A stretch of DNA of 64,000 nt, from positions 3,954,501-4,018,500 of the forward strand of contig OU696571.1 in NCBI GenBank assembly GCA_916048095.2, given 5' to 3'. Both the position numbers and the translations under genes were made by a program. Under the pieces are notes generated by a model. That model saw only the letters and a program-made list of their open reading frames with translations, did no database searches and was not told the origin of the DNA. Below, piece after piece: positions 1 through 11,300 of this stretch (the first letter of the stretch is position 1; every line of letters starts with the position of its first letter). Origin of the DNA: Sacculina carcini (lineage: Eukaryota > Arthropoda > Thecostraca > Sacculinidae).

Positions 1-155
1 TGACAATGTTCCAGTCATTAAATAATCACTTCATAGGTGAAAATACTGCTAAATGCATGAATGAAGATTTCAAAAAGTACCTGCCGGAACCACCATCGTT
101 CTCAATGTATTTGGCGCCAACAAGCACAGCGGAAGTGAGATAAGTATTAAAAACA

Positions 156-535
156 TTGAAATCAAATGCTACTGGAATTGACGACATACCTGCCAAGCTT
201 TTATGTAATGTTGCCGAATTCATATCAGAGCCTCTAACGTACATCATCAATAACTGTCTCACTAAAGGTATATTTCCTGAACAGCTCAAAACAGCCAAAG
301 TCATCCCAATCCATAAAAGTGGCAACCAAACCTGTATGAGAAATTTTATACCTATCTCTATCTTACCGGCATTCAATAAGGTGTTTGAGAAAATAATATG
401 TAACCGACTAGTGGAATTTTGGAAAAAAATGATTTCATCACCGATTATCGACATGGATTTAGAGCGAATTACTCGACTGAAACTGCTGTCATGCAATTTT
501 TGGACTAGGTCTACACCAGTTTAGAGAAGAAAACG
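156..535 (+). pseudogene. Non-LTR retrotransposon reverse transcriptase fragment (broken)
   Basis: The plus strand encodes the N-terminal part of a LINE reverse transcriptase. A G-x-D-x-I-P-A-K-L-L start is followed by the typical stretch KVIPIHKSG and a 'PISILPAFNKVFEKII' block. After about position 430 the frame breaks. In another frame the next family motif, HGFRANYSTETAVMQFLD, can be read, so one frameshift separates the two halves. The catalytic palm (the FADD-type box) and everything downstream are absent, and no endonuclease precedes it. The layout resembles Jockey/CR1-like RTs, but clade assignment is uncertain. It is a dead fragment. Confidence 0.8.
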
Positions 536-540
536 AACAG

Positions 541-870
541 ATCAATGAAGTTTTCAATTCCTTGATGATCATTCACTTGATGATCAACCTAGCGAGACAA
601 TCTCAAATCACAGTATAACGAAAACATGTTTTCAACTTCTCATTGTACATATTAAGTCCAATTATATATACATATGTCCAGGCGATGGAAATTTTTACAG
701 AGGGCCTCTTCGTCGGAGCTTATGTGGAGCTGATGTTTTATCTGCTGGTTTTCAACGTTGTTGGACTTCAGTAGTCAGGAAACGGCAGATGTCTGGCACG
801 AAAAAAACATTTTTAGATCGATTAATTGAGTGGAAACAATCAGCATGACAGAGTTTGAACATCTGCTTAT
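541..870. repeat. Dispersed repeat, paralogous to 5443-5547 and part of 44468-44580
   Basis: Positions 561-674 match 5443-5547 almost base for base. Positions 811-870 match 44468-44528. The three places therefore carry pieces of one interspersed repeat, perhaps the 3' part of the LINE whose RT lies just upstream. In the 5.4 kb copy a Helitron 3' end interrupts the repeat exactly after the A at 5547. Here the sequence continues uninterrupted across the equivalent A/T at 674/675. Confidence 0.75.
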
Positions 871-982
871 TTTTTCTTATTTTCTATTTATTTAAATTTA
901 TTCTTATTTTACTCTCTATTTATTACTATTTAATATTGGTTGTTGTTATTTATTAAATTATATTTTTACTCAGTGTTGGCTG

Positions 983-1300
983 TTGTTGCTTATTGAATCA
1001 TATTTATTGTTGTTGTTGTCTATTGAATCATATTTATTGTTGTTGCTGTTTATGGAATCATATTTATTGTTGTTGTTGTTTATTAGATCATATTTATTGT
1101 TGTTGTTGTTTATTGAATCATTTTTATTGTTGTTGCTGCTTATTGAATCATATTTATTGTTGTTGTTGTTTATTGAATCATATTTATTGGTGTTGTTGTA
1201 TATTGAATCATATTTATTTGTGTTGTTGTTACTTATTGAATCATATTTATATTTATTGTTGGATGTTTCTTATTGAATCATATTTATTGTTCTTGATTGT
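983..1300. repeat. 30-bp minisatellite (TATTGAATCATATTTATTGT... unit)
   Basis: Units recur at 991, 1021, 1051, 1081, 1111, 1141, 1171 and 1201 with exact 30-bp spacing and few substitutions. Each unit begins TATTGAATCA and ends in a TTG-rich stretch. After about 1230 the copies become shorter and diverge. Because 30 is a multiple of three and no unit has a stop, two overlapping frames stay open and mimic leucine-rich or cysteine-rich proteins. These are not genes. Confidence 0.95.
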
Positions 1301-1377
1301 TACTTATTACTTATTTATTAATATTTATTCTTATTTATTGATGGCTGTTATTTACTGAGTCACATATTCATTGTTGA

Positions 1378-1660
1378 TTGTTATTATTTATTGAGGAACG
1401 TGGGCGGAGTGACATTATGGATTGTTATCGGATGATGGCTCATTATTTATTGTTATTTATTTATTATTTTCTTTCCAACTCTCTTTCTAGACTTTTTTCT
1501 CTTCGAACTTTCTTTCTCTCTGAATCCTTTGGGCGCTTCCGGTACATGGGGCCACCTTAGGGTGGTAATAGTGCTTGCACTCTTCCCATGCTACTGGATT
1601 TGCCTGTAATTAATAATAATTATAATAATAATATCTTAAATTTTTATAATTTTTGTATTT
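1378..1660 (+). other. Possible LINE 3' end with TAA-rich tail
   Basis: A T-rich stretch is followed by a short GC-rich block (GGGCCACCTTAGGGTGG around 1549-1565) and then by a TAATAATAATTATAATAATAAT run at about 1609-1635. This order looks like the 3' UTR and simple-repeat tail of a non-LTR element. A paralogous copy near 44526 joins sequence matching about 870 directly to sequence matching about 1660. So the interval 870-1660, minisatellite included, is an insertion or expansion relative to that copy. No coding sequence is visible. Confidence 0.35.
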
Positions 1661-1801
1661 GTATTGTATGTCTGCGTGCAACGAGATTTTTTCCTACTTT
1701 ATGTTTTTTTGTTTGGCACTGGTTGAGCTTACAAACGCGCACACACAAGCACGTGCGCTAAACTGTCGGTCATGATCTGTGCCATGGCCATGATCTGTGG
1801 A

Positions 1802-2101
1802 CAGTGGCGGCGCCAGGATTTTTCTAATGGTGGGCTGGGGGGGGGGGGGGGAGTCTAAGAAAAAAGTTGTGGGTGCTTGGCGAAACATGAAGGGCTATAC
1901 TCGAACGCTGACTACATAATATTATAATAAGGGACTGGGGCACACGTTCAGTCCTCGAACTTGAACCTAAATTACAGGACTTCATTTACAGTGGTAAGAA
2001 ATCTTAATGTACATGATTATTATTTTTGGAGGGCCTTAGGGGGGCTTGGCATATTTTTTGGGGCTCCAGCCTCCCCAAGCCCCGCCTTGGCGCCGCCACT
2101 G
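1802..2101. mobile_element. hAT-type MITE, 300 bp
   Basis: Terminal inverted repeats CAGTGGCGGCGCCAGGA (left) and CCTTGGCGCCGCCACTG (right) bound a 300-bp non-coding element. The flanks are TCTGTGGA (1794-1801) and TCTGTGGT (2102-2109), an 8-bp target duplication with one mismatch. An 8-bp duplication and CAGTGGCGG-type ends are hallmarks of hAT transposons. The interior has a G-run at about 1839-1851 and no transposase. A second member lies at 47036-47234. Confidence 0.88.
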
Positions 2102-2109
2102 TCTGTGGT

Positions 2110-2752
2110 ACTAGCTATATCCAGTGGGTCTGAAAAGCACGCATAATCGACTGAGTAGCTGACACCAGAACTTTTTGTGACTTTTTGTGTTCGTCGTCTG
2201 TAAAATTAACCTAATAAATCATGCTTTGATACAATATTTACAATGATTTTTATTATTGATATTGATAATACAATATGTGTTCTTGAGCTATTTTTGTATT
2301 AATTGGTATATATTCTGTTTATATATTTGTATATATAGTTGTATTTTATTTGTATCGATCGTATATATTCCTTTTCAGTCTTGATATTTGAACAAAAGAC
2401 TGATGTGAACGCAACCAACTGACTGGCAGTCTATGTAGCGTGTTTTTACGACCAGACAGTGTTGTGTCTGTGTCTGCGGCAATGGTATGTCTTTCAAGGA
2501 GAGGATGCACATATCTGGTGGCGTCTTATTCCCAGCCAGTCGTTCCAGTGTTACGTTCAAAAACTGTATTGCTCCGTCGAAAGGGTCGGCAAATCTGATG
2601 ATGAAACTTTCGAGGAAACATGCCCTGGTTTTCATTGCACCTGGATGCAGCATGCATTCACGTGAGCCATTGCAGTTTGTCAATTAACAACAATTGACAA
2701 TTAAGAATGAATAAAATTTGAAAAAAATCTCCCAATCAATCAGTTTTGGATT
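2110..2752. other. Interval with no recognisable gene or element
   Basis: AT-rich sequence up to about 2370 is followed by a more balanced stretch (2395-2690). That stretch keeps several short frames open on both strands, the longest being 102 codons on the minus strand. No motif or family similarity is visible in any frame and no repeat copy is seen in the window. I see no support for a gene. Confidence 0.5.
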
Positions 2753-2760
2753 GTTTAGGG

Positions 2761-3099
2761 CAGTAGTTCCCAACCTTATTGTGATCGAGTACCACTTGGA
2801 AGTCCCGTACAGTCGCCGCGTATCAACTGGTTACAGGAAAATACGGTTCGATCAGTTATCACATTATTCACAATATTATCCAAGTAGAACACATAAATAA
2901 ACTGAAAAAACAACTCAACGCGAGGACTGTATCTGCTTCTTCTCCACCAGCTGATGAATTTGGAATATGACTTTGCTCACAACACATCGGAAATCATGTC
3001 CTGGTTCTATTGTTCATCACCCCGAAAGCGTTCGCGTACCACCTGGAAGGTCCTCGCGTACCACTAGTGGTACGCGGTACTACAGGCTAGGAACCACCG
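2761..3099. mobile_element. hAT-type MITE, 339 bp, with perfect 8-bp TSD
   Basis: The left end CAGTAGTTCCCAACCT and the right end AGGAACCACCG form imperfect terminal inverted repeats of the CAGTGGTTCCCAACC class common in hAT elements. GTTTAGGG occurs immediately outside both ends (2753-2760 and 3100-3107), a perfect 8-bp target duplication. The interior contains GTACCAC/GTGGTAC inverted motifs and no transposase. Related sequence with the same GTACCAC blocks occurs at about 48532-48600 and 50689-50760. A copy of the right half occurs at 32888-33018. Confidence 0.88.
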
Positions 3100-4025
3100 G
3101 TTTAGGGAAAGTATCTGTCAAATGCCTTTTTCAAGCAAATCTGCTTGAAAGGTGAGCTCTTCGGCTCTAAGGCATGCTCAAAATACTGCATATCATACAA
3201 TTAAGACAAGATGACAATCCGATGCTGGGACACAAGTGATGTGGCCGATTTTATTGAACAAAAATTCTCAATTGAACAAATTTGACAGGCCGCTGGGATA
3301 ATACTGTTGAATTGTTCTTACTGGCTCTGCGAAAAGTTTTGATGCGCTTTGAAGTCATGCAATCGGTGCTATACATGTATAACTTGAAAAAATATGTATT
3401 TACGTAAATTTTCTTCACTCTGATATTTCAGGCCTTCCAGCAAATGCTGACAGATAACGCTTTGCTTGGATTTTCTTTTCAGAACAACATTATCCTTACC
3501 TTGAGATCTTCCATTAGAATAAGGGCTCTTAATCGGCAATGTTCGAACCCCTTGTTGGTGCGAACCTTATGTTGAAGCGAAGATTCTTGTTTTGTATTTG
3601 CTTTATATTCTTCCTGGAACACTTAGGACGACATTCAAGACACATTTAAGCTGTACGAGTGAATATTCAATAAGGATATTCTTACGTCGTTTGTATTTGT
3701 ATACTTTTCATACAGCTATCGAGAATCGAGGAGGTGCGAAAACTGATTGCTGGCTTGAAAACGGTGCGAACAGTCACAAACGTTATGAATGACGGCCATA
3801 TAAAGATGCTTACGTTTTATCGTTTGCTTTCTGATAGATCCTGTAGGTTTGTACGGTGTCGGTGTTGTTTTGCTGTTTGACATATATATTTTGTGTTGCT
3901 GAGCAATGTTGCTGTTGCTGGTTGATGTGTCCAAAATGAAAGTTGGAGCGACACGATCCACACAACCACTGAAAATGCACGACCATGATTGTTCGGCCAG
4001 AATAACAAAGTGAAACACCTCCCGG
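2955..4025. repeat. About 1.07-kb dispersed repeat, direct copy at 32888-33940
   Basis: From ATGACTTTGCTCAC onward this stretch matches 32888-33940 in the same orientation with scattered substitutions. The match includes the right end of the MITE at 2761-3099 and its flank. A third, partial copy is at 34920-35250. The only frames here are short and lie in equivalent places in both copies without a recognisable domain. The shared MITE right end and flank mean the block spread after that MITE inserted. Confidence 0.85.
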
Positions 4026-4165
4026 AAGCCACCTCCTCTCCTGAACACCACCTCTCCTGAGCCCCACCACCACCTGCCGAACACCACCTCTCCTGAGCCA
4101 CTCATAAATACCGACCATGAACGTTTGGCGTGTAGTTGCTCATGTTTGACCAAACCATCTCATCT

Positions 4166-4563
4166 CCTCTGTCACAGCCGTCGCTAATCCCTGCTCACGT
4201 GGTCAACACGTGCAAGTTGCAGCGTGCATTGACGCATCGACGTCAACGCCCATGTGCAGCGGCTAGCGCTGCAGCGTCGGTCCTTGCACAGGCGGTGCAA
4301 GAACGAAGACGATGGGTATATAGAGGAAAAGGCGCTGGTAAGAATATCGGCTGGTGGTTCGTGTACTAATGTCAAGAGAAGGCCGTAGATCGCGGATATT
4401 AAGCCCATGATTTAATCCAAAATTATACAGTCTGTTTTCCAGGGCCGGCTCAATTGTCAGCGCTATTTCAGGGTGAATAAATTTAGTCTGCAAAGGCTTT
4501 ATTTATCCAAAAGAACTAGCCTCATTTTAGTACTAATTCTATCAATGCTGATACAAATATGTG
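4166..4563. repeat. About 398-bp dispersed repeat, direct copy at 43743-44140
   Basis: The sequence from CCTCTGTCACAG to CAAATATGTGC is nearly identical to 43743-44140, with about 20 differences by eye. It holds a GGTATATAGAGG stretch, a GGGTGAATAAATTTAG stretch and a GTCAACACGTGCAAG block. The size and content could suit a solo LTR or a SINE-like element, but I see neither clear TG...CA ends nor matching target duplications. No coding sequence is supported. Confidence 0.75.
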
Positions 4564-4758
4564 CAACAGTTTGATGAAAAACGTAAATCAACACGTAAAT
4601 GATATGAAAGGACTGATTTTTCAGCATTGTATGTAGAACAAATAGAGCATTAGAAAAATACTACCGGAGAAAGGCTCAAAATTGGGTGGGCTAATTGAAC
4701 CGTGCTTCTAAAAACCCAGTATTTGAGGCCTGAAAAGTGGGTGTGGGCTTACTTGAGT

Positions 4759-5071
4759 AAAGGTTAAAGGTTAACGATTGAAGGTTTAAGTGGCAGTTGC
4801 TACACGGAAACAGTCAAAGCTTATGAACACACAGGTGTGCCCCGTGCAGCTCGCTGCCACCGCAGAACCGACCCTCTCCACGCTATGGCGCCACAAGGAC
4901 GGAAGACGTATTAGAGAGGGTCATCTTCCCAGAATGCATGACACAACACAAGACTGATATCTGGTACCCATTTACTGCTGGGTGGACAGGTACTGTTGGA
5001 TTATTGAGTTTGCCAAGTGAAATTGTCCTCCGCCGGGATTTGAACAACGGACCTCCTACTTGTGAGTAGGA
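4759..5071 (-). mobile_element. tRNA-derived SINE, copy 1 (head degraded)
   Basis: This is a minus-oriented copy of the SINE that is best preserved at 48755-49086. The body shared by all three copies includes GTGTGCCCCGTGCA, CCGACCCTCTCCACGCTATG and CCCAGAATGCATG. The (GGTTAAA) tail lies at the plus-strand start. The tRNA-like head, at the plus-strand end (about 5020-5071), is truncated and diverged. SINEs are transcribed by RNA polymerase III and depend on LINE proteins. Confidence 0.8.
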
Positions 5072-5442
5072 TTTGATTCGGGTTGCTCTTTACTTTGAAG
5101 AACAAGGAAAGTTCGCTTAAATGATATAATGTACTGCGCACAGACATTCCTACAATGCTAGAACAGTGTCATTATATGACGTAACAAAAACTCGCACAAA
5201 AATGCATATTATATTGAAACTTGGTCATAAAACACTATAATACATTATTAAAAATGAATATTAAATATTTGTATTGACACATGCAAGCTCATTGTGTATA
5301 TGCAATACGAGACAGTTAAAATCAGGCGCAATGTCATACACCTGCATGATATACATATACCATGATATGCCTGCATACTTCCAGCTGGTTTCAGGTGCGG
5401 TTTCAGTATTATCTACGTTTTCACTTGAAAAACTAAACTTGC
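5072..5442. other. AT-rich interval, nothing recognised
   Basis: Low-complexity AT-rich sequence without a motif-bearing frame. A 62-codon minus frame at 5261-5449 has no recognisable family. No repeat copy is seen elsewhere in the window. Confidence 0.5.
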
Positions 5443-5547
5443 CATTCACTTGATGATCAACCTAGCGTGACAAGCTCAAATCACAAAATAACGAAAACAT
5501 GTTTTCAACTTCTCATTGTACATATAAAGTCCAATTATATATACATA
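5443..5547. repeat. Copy of the 561-674 repeat, interrupted by a Helitron
   Basis: This stretch matches 561-674 and stops exactly where the CTAG terminus of a minus-strand Helitron begins at 5548. The uninterrupted copy reads A/T at 674/675, so the pair acts as a filled and an empty site. Helitrons insert between A and T without duplicating the target, which is what the comparison shows. Confidence 0.8.
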
Positions 5548-6040
5548 CTAGCATTAAAACCCGCCCGTTGTGCGGAACAATACATTAAATGAAATTCATA
5601 TTTAATTAGTAAACATATTGCAAATAAAATAAAATTATAGTAAATCCATAGAAATCCTGATCAATTGAAAAGTCTAAATTTAATTATTTTTATTTTGACA
5701 AAATATTATCCCTCAACCCGCCTCATATTTACACCCACCCGTCTTACGGAATAATTCAGAACTCGAACACGATCCGTTCTGGACCTTAAAACCAAATCCG
5801 TTCGTTTTGTATATGAACTCGTTTTACACGGTAAAATTAAACGTTCTATTATCTATAGTTGCTGCCCCCGGGACATTTATATCTCATAAACATGATCCAT
5901 CTCTTACGTATTCTCTTACGATTACATCTCATAGTTTACGTTTGAAGCCCCTGATCTATACCATTGAGCCCGTGCAGTTAGGTCACCTCATATTCAAGCA
6001 TATACACACAGACAGACAGAGGATCTCTTTTATATTTATA
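5548..6040 (-). mobile_element. Non-autonomous Helitron, minus strand, about 0.49 kb
   Basis: Reading the minus strand, the element starts near 6040 with TATATAAATATAAAAG, AGATCC and TCTG repeats. It runs through the block shared with other short copies (GACCTTGAAGTCAA... and GAACTCGTTTTACACGG in reverse). It ends with CCGCACAACGGGCGGG, TTTTAATG and CTAG at 5551-5548. CTAG preceded by a small GC-rich stem is the usual Helitron 3' terminus. No coding capacity is present. Confidence 0.8.
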
Positions 6041-6048
6041 TATATATA

Positions 6049-8372
6049 TCTATATATATAAAAGAGATCCTCTGTGTGTCTGTGTGTGTGTCTGTTTGTG
6101 TGTCCCACCCTCCTTGGTCTATTTTCTATCAGCTAATACTCGGCCACCACTTGGCGTACCCGCTAACAATATATACCATCACGTTGGAAATGTTCTTGTC
6201 TACACTTAAGATTTAATTTTAAATTTCAAAAATGAAACCAAAAAAAGTTATAGCGGTGAAAAGACAAAATAAACCCTGAAAAACGCGAAAATTTTGGTCA
6301 ATTTTCTGAAGACTACTCCTCCTATACGAGCAATGGTACAACTATACAAATTATACCAATGTGTAGAAAATTTTTTGTTCTACTCAACGAACTATAATTT
6401 ATACCCAAAATTGAATATAAAACATGTAAAATGGAAAAAAATTCAAAATACATTCAAAATTTTATTTAAACTACATAAGGATATGGGTTGTAATATCATG
6501 CAATGCCAACTATATGCATATGCTGTTTTTTGCGGAAGCATAAATCTGGAATTATAGAGATGAGAGAAAGTTTCATTGTTTTGATGGTGTTACACTTCTG
6601 AATTACTACATACGAAGGACGGGTGAGAATTTGAGCAGTGTTGAGGGAAAAAACTTCGACAATAAATAAAACAAGAATTTACAAATTTGACTTTTTCTAT
6701 TGGTTGTTTTTCATCAATTTTCTTTGTGTTTGTTTCGTGTTTGAGTTCTGAATTATTCCGCACGACGGGCAGCTTTAAATATGAGGCGGGTTTTGGAAAA
6801 ACATGTTTTCTAAATTGAAACATAAATTTCACATTGAAACTTTTATATTGGCTAAAACGTTTCTATGGGTTTTTTTCAATTTGCACTAATTTTTTATGAA
6901 TTGAATATTAATTATATTCTATTGAATATTAATAATATTATGGAAAAAAATTCATTTATATACTAAAAAAATTCATTGTTATTTTGTGTTTTCATTTCGA
7001 AATTATTCCTGACGACGGGCGGGCTCAAGTATGAGGCGGGTTGACTGAATAATATGTCGTCAATTATTAGAATAAGAATATGCAAATTCAGAACAGGAAT
7101 TTTCTATTGGTATAGATTTTACAATTTAGAGTTTTCTATTAGACTGGCGGTTTGCATTTAAATATGTATTACTTTTGTTTTATTAATTGTTCCGCACGAC
7201 GGGTGGGTTTAAATATTCAATGTTACCGTGTAGAATGAGTTCATATACAAAACTCACGGGCTTGACTTCAAGATCCAGACTCACTAATGAAAATGTGAAT
7301 TAATTGGTGTATAATTAAATCACATTATACAATAAATGTGATTTAACCAGTCTTACAATTTGGTTTCTATACTATAATGGCGAGCTGCGAGAAAAGTATT
7401 GGTGGGCCGCGTGTTTGAGTCCCCTGGCGTAAATAATCTCAAACTTCTGATTAGAAATTATGATTGAATCGGTTCATTTTGTGAGCACAAACTAATAAGC
7501 TGGATCACCTCAGATTAGGCTGGGTTAGGTCAAGATGGGGTGGTTGGGTTGGGTTGGGTAGGTTTGACTCAGGTTATATTGGGTTTTAATGATAACGGAA
7601 AATATATAAATTTAAGCAATACATATTATAGCGGTAAAAGTAAAATAGTACTTAAGCAAATGATGCTGGGGAATGATGTTAAGTAATAAATATAGTTTGG
7701 AAACATTTTGATGAAAAGATTTCATCATCTTTCATTGTTTGTTTCGTGTTTGTGTTCTGAAGTATACCACACGACGGGCAGATTTATATATCAGGCGGCT
7801 TGAGGGATAATATCTGTCAAAATTAAAACAAATATATTCACATTTAGACTTTTCTATTGGTCAAGATATTTATAGCTTACATTTTTTGCTTTTCAATTTG
7901 TATTCATTATATTTTATGGATTTGATATGAATTTTATTGTATGAATTGTTCCGCACGACGGGCGGGTTTAAAAAAAAAGTGTTTTTAGTTCATTTTTTTT
8001 AAATGGTTCATTTAATAAAAGGTATTTTTTTTATATAAATGCTCCGCGGGCAGCAACTATATACAATAGAACGTTCAATTTACCCTGTAGAATTAATCCA
8101 TACACAAAACCAATGGATTTGACTTCAAGATCCAGAACGGATCGTATTCGAGTTCTGAATTATTCAGCACGACGGGCGGGTTTAAAAATGACTCAGGCGG
8201 ACTGAGGGGAAATATTTTGTCGAAATAAAAATAATTAAACTTATAATTTTCAATAGATGAATATTTTTATGAGTGTACCCTATTTCATTTTTATTTTTCA
8301 TATTTTTTATGAATTGAATATGAATTTCATGTTATGAATTGCTCCGCACAACGGGCGGGTTTGAATGATATA
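6049..8372 (+). mobile_element. Helitron-derived mosaic, 5' end at 6049
   Basis: The Helitron 5' end (TCTATATATATAAAAGAG, AGATCC, TGTCTG repeats, then CCACCCTCCTTGG) starts at 6049. The first ~500 bp match the 5' region of the protein-coding Helitron at 53186. The interval 6550-8360 is a series of about 200-300 bp 3'-type modules. Each carries a CCGCACGACGGGCGGG-like block, a GAGGCGGGTTGAGGG block and a poly-T/A stretch. Modules begin near 6740, 7005, 7190, 7765, 7945 and 8160. No frame encodes a recognisable protein. Confidence 0.75.
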
Positions 8373-11300
8373 TCTATATATATAAAAGAGATCCTCTGTG
8401 TGTCTGTCTGTCTGTGTGTTTGTCTGTCCCACCCTCCTTGGTCCATTTTCAGCAAACTGCTACTCGGTAACCACTTAATGTACCCGCCAACAATTTATAC
8501 CATTACGTTGGAAATTTTCTTGTCTACACGATAGGATAAATTTTAAATTTTAAAAATAAAACCAAAAAAAGTTATCGCGGTGAAAACACAAAATGAACCC
8601 TGAAAAATGCGAAAATTTTGGTCAATATTCCTACATCTACTCCTCATAAACCAGAAATGGTACAGTAATACAGATTATACCACTGTGTAGAGAATTTTCT
8701 GTTCTACAAGATAGGTTATAATTCATATCCAAAAATAGAACATAAAAGATGTAAACATGACAAAATTTCAATCTATATTCAAAATTATATTTAAACTCCA
8801 CGCGTCCGATTTTCTATACTTTTTTCTCTATTTATCAAAAACTAATTATCACACATCTAAATAAATAATACCATCATGCTGGGAATTTTGTTTGCTACAA
8901 CAAGGGATAATTTTTAATTTTCCAAAGTGTATTAAAAAAAAGTTACAGCGGTGTGAAGTGTAAATGACAAAGTCAAAAAGGCATAATTATCGCACAAAAA
9001 CGTGAATATTTTGGTCAATATTCCGCTATCTATTCCTCATAAACCAGCAATGGTACAGCTATAAAAATTATACTATTGTGTAGATAATTTTGTGTTCTAC
9101 AAGAAAAGTTATAATTTATACCCACAAATGATACAAAAAATGTGTAATATTGGCAAAATTGTCAAATACATCCAAAATTACACTTGATCACCGGGCGCCT
9201 AAATTAATTCATTTTTCTACCTATTTCTCAGGAACTATTTGTCACACATTAAAATAAATTATATCATCGTGCTGGAAATTGTATTTTTTAAAATGCGGTA
9301 TAATTTTTAGTTTTCCAAAGTGTATCTGAAGGAAGTTACGGCGGTGTAAAGTCAAAAGGACATGTTGCCAATTTGACAGCTATTATGCGCACTTGCGATT
9401 ACACAGGAATATACAACTGTGTAGATAATTTTTTGTTCTACAAGAAAAGGTATAATTTATACCCACAAATGATACAAAAAACGTGTAAAATTGGCAAAAT
9501 TCTCAAATGCATCCAAAATTACACTTGAACACCGGGTGACTAAAATTTATTCATTTTTCTACCCATTTCTCAGGAACTGTTTGTCACACCTTAAAATTAA
9601 TTATACCATCGTGCTAGAAATTATGTTTTCTACAATACGGTATAATTTTTAATTTTCCAAAGTGTATCTGAAGGAAGTTACGGCGGTGTAAAGTCAAAAT
9701 GTCATGTTGCCAATTTGACAGCTATTATGCGTACTTGCGATTACACATGAATATACACTGATTTAATTTCACTCAAGTCCAATCACAATTTACGCACTTG
9801 CGATTACACAGGAATATACTACTGTGTAGAGAATTTTGTGTTCTACAAGATAAGCTATAATTTATACCCACAAATGTTACAAAAAACGTAGAAAATTGGC
9901 AAAATTCTCAAATACATCCAAAATTACACTTGAACACCGGGCGACTAAGATTAATTCTTTTTTGTACTATTTCTCAGTAACTATTTGTAACACATAAAAA
10001 TAAATTATACCATAGTGCTAGAAATCTTATTTTCTACAATACGATATAATTTGTAATTTTCCAAAGTGTATCTGAAGGAAGTTACGGCGGTGTAAAGTTA
10101 AAAGCACATATTACCAATTTGACAGCTATTATGCGCACTTGTGATTACACAGGAATATACACCGATTAAATTTCACTGAAGCCCAATCACAATTAAGAAT
10201 GCATCATATTAGCTCCAAGCATGGATCGTGTGGTTTTATTGGGTACAGTTTAATAAATGCTACACTATACTGAATAGAAAGGCTTTATTGTCCTCAATAT
10301 TTACACATGAATTGTTCCGCCCGACGGGCGGGTAAAATACTACTGGGAACAAAGTTAACTACTGAATTTTACTGTATAATTTAATTGGTTTAATTTCAAA
10401 TTGCATAAGCTTAACTTGCATAAGGATATGGGTTGTAATATCATGCAATGCCAACTATATGAATATGCTGTTTTAGCGGTCGCATAAATCTGGAATTATA
10501 GAGATGACAGAAAGTTTCATTGTTTTGATAGTGTTACACTTCTGAGTTACTACACACGAAGGACGGGTGTGAATTTGAGCCGTGTTGAGGGAAAAACATC
10601 GTCAATAATTAAAACAAGAATTTACAAATTTGACTTTTTCTGTTGGTCGGTTTTCATCAATTTTCTTTGTGTTTGTTTCGTGTTTGAATTATTCCGCACC
10701 ACGGGCAGCTTTAAATATGAGGCGGGTTGTGGAAAAACATGTTTTCTAAATTGAAGCATAAATTTCACATTTAGACTTTTATATTGGCTAAAACGTTCCT
10801 ATGGGTTTGTTTTTCTTTTTCAATTTGCACTAATATTTTTATGAATTCAATATTAATTATATTTTATGAACTGTTCCGCACGACGGGGGAATTAAATGTA
10901 TCTATAAAGAGTGGGTTTAAATGATAGCGAGGTATATGATATTTTGCTAGCAGTAAATATTCTAGCGATAAAAGTAGAATAGCTCTTAAGCAAATGATTT
11001 TGGAGAGTGATGTGAACCTTTAGATATATTTTGCGATCTGATGATATATGTATTAGGAATAATACGTAGCAGAATATAGATTGCATAATATAATATCGGC
11101 TGTAATATCAAGGGCTGTAATATCGGTGTAATCAAAAAAATAACAACTGTATGAATATGATGCATTAGTGGAAGCATTAACCGGGAATTATGAGATAATA
11201 TGATAATGGTGTATAATTATATCGCATTATGCAACAAATGTGAATTTAGCTGCATTACAGTCTGGTCCCGATACTATATTGGCGGGTTGAGAGAAAAGTA

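Noticed and set aside
983-1358. Leu-rich and Cys-rich frames of 97-121 codons, resembling membrane or metallothionein-like peptides
   Set aside because: Pure translation of the 30-bp tandem repeat in two frames.
7430-7570. GGTTGGGTTGGGTTGGG (also at 11440, 16050, 22880, 62200 and 62850) as a telomeric or G-quadruplex array
   Set aside because: It is a fixed short segment inside the Helitron copies, two to three units long, and recurs only because the elements recur. G-quadruplex potential exists but nothing supports function.
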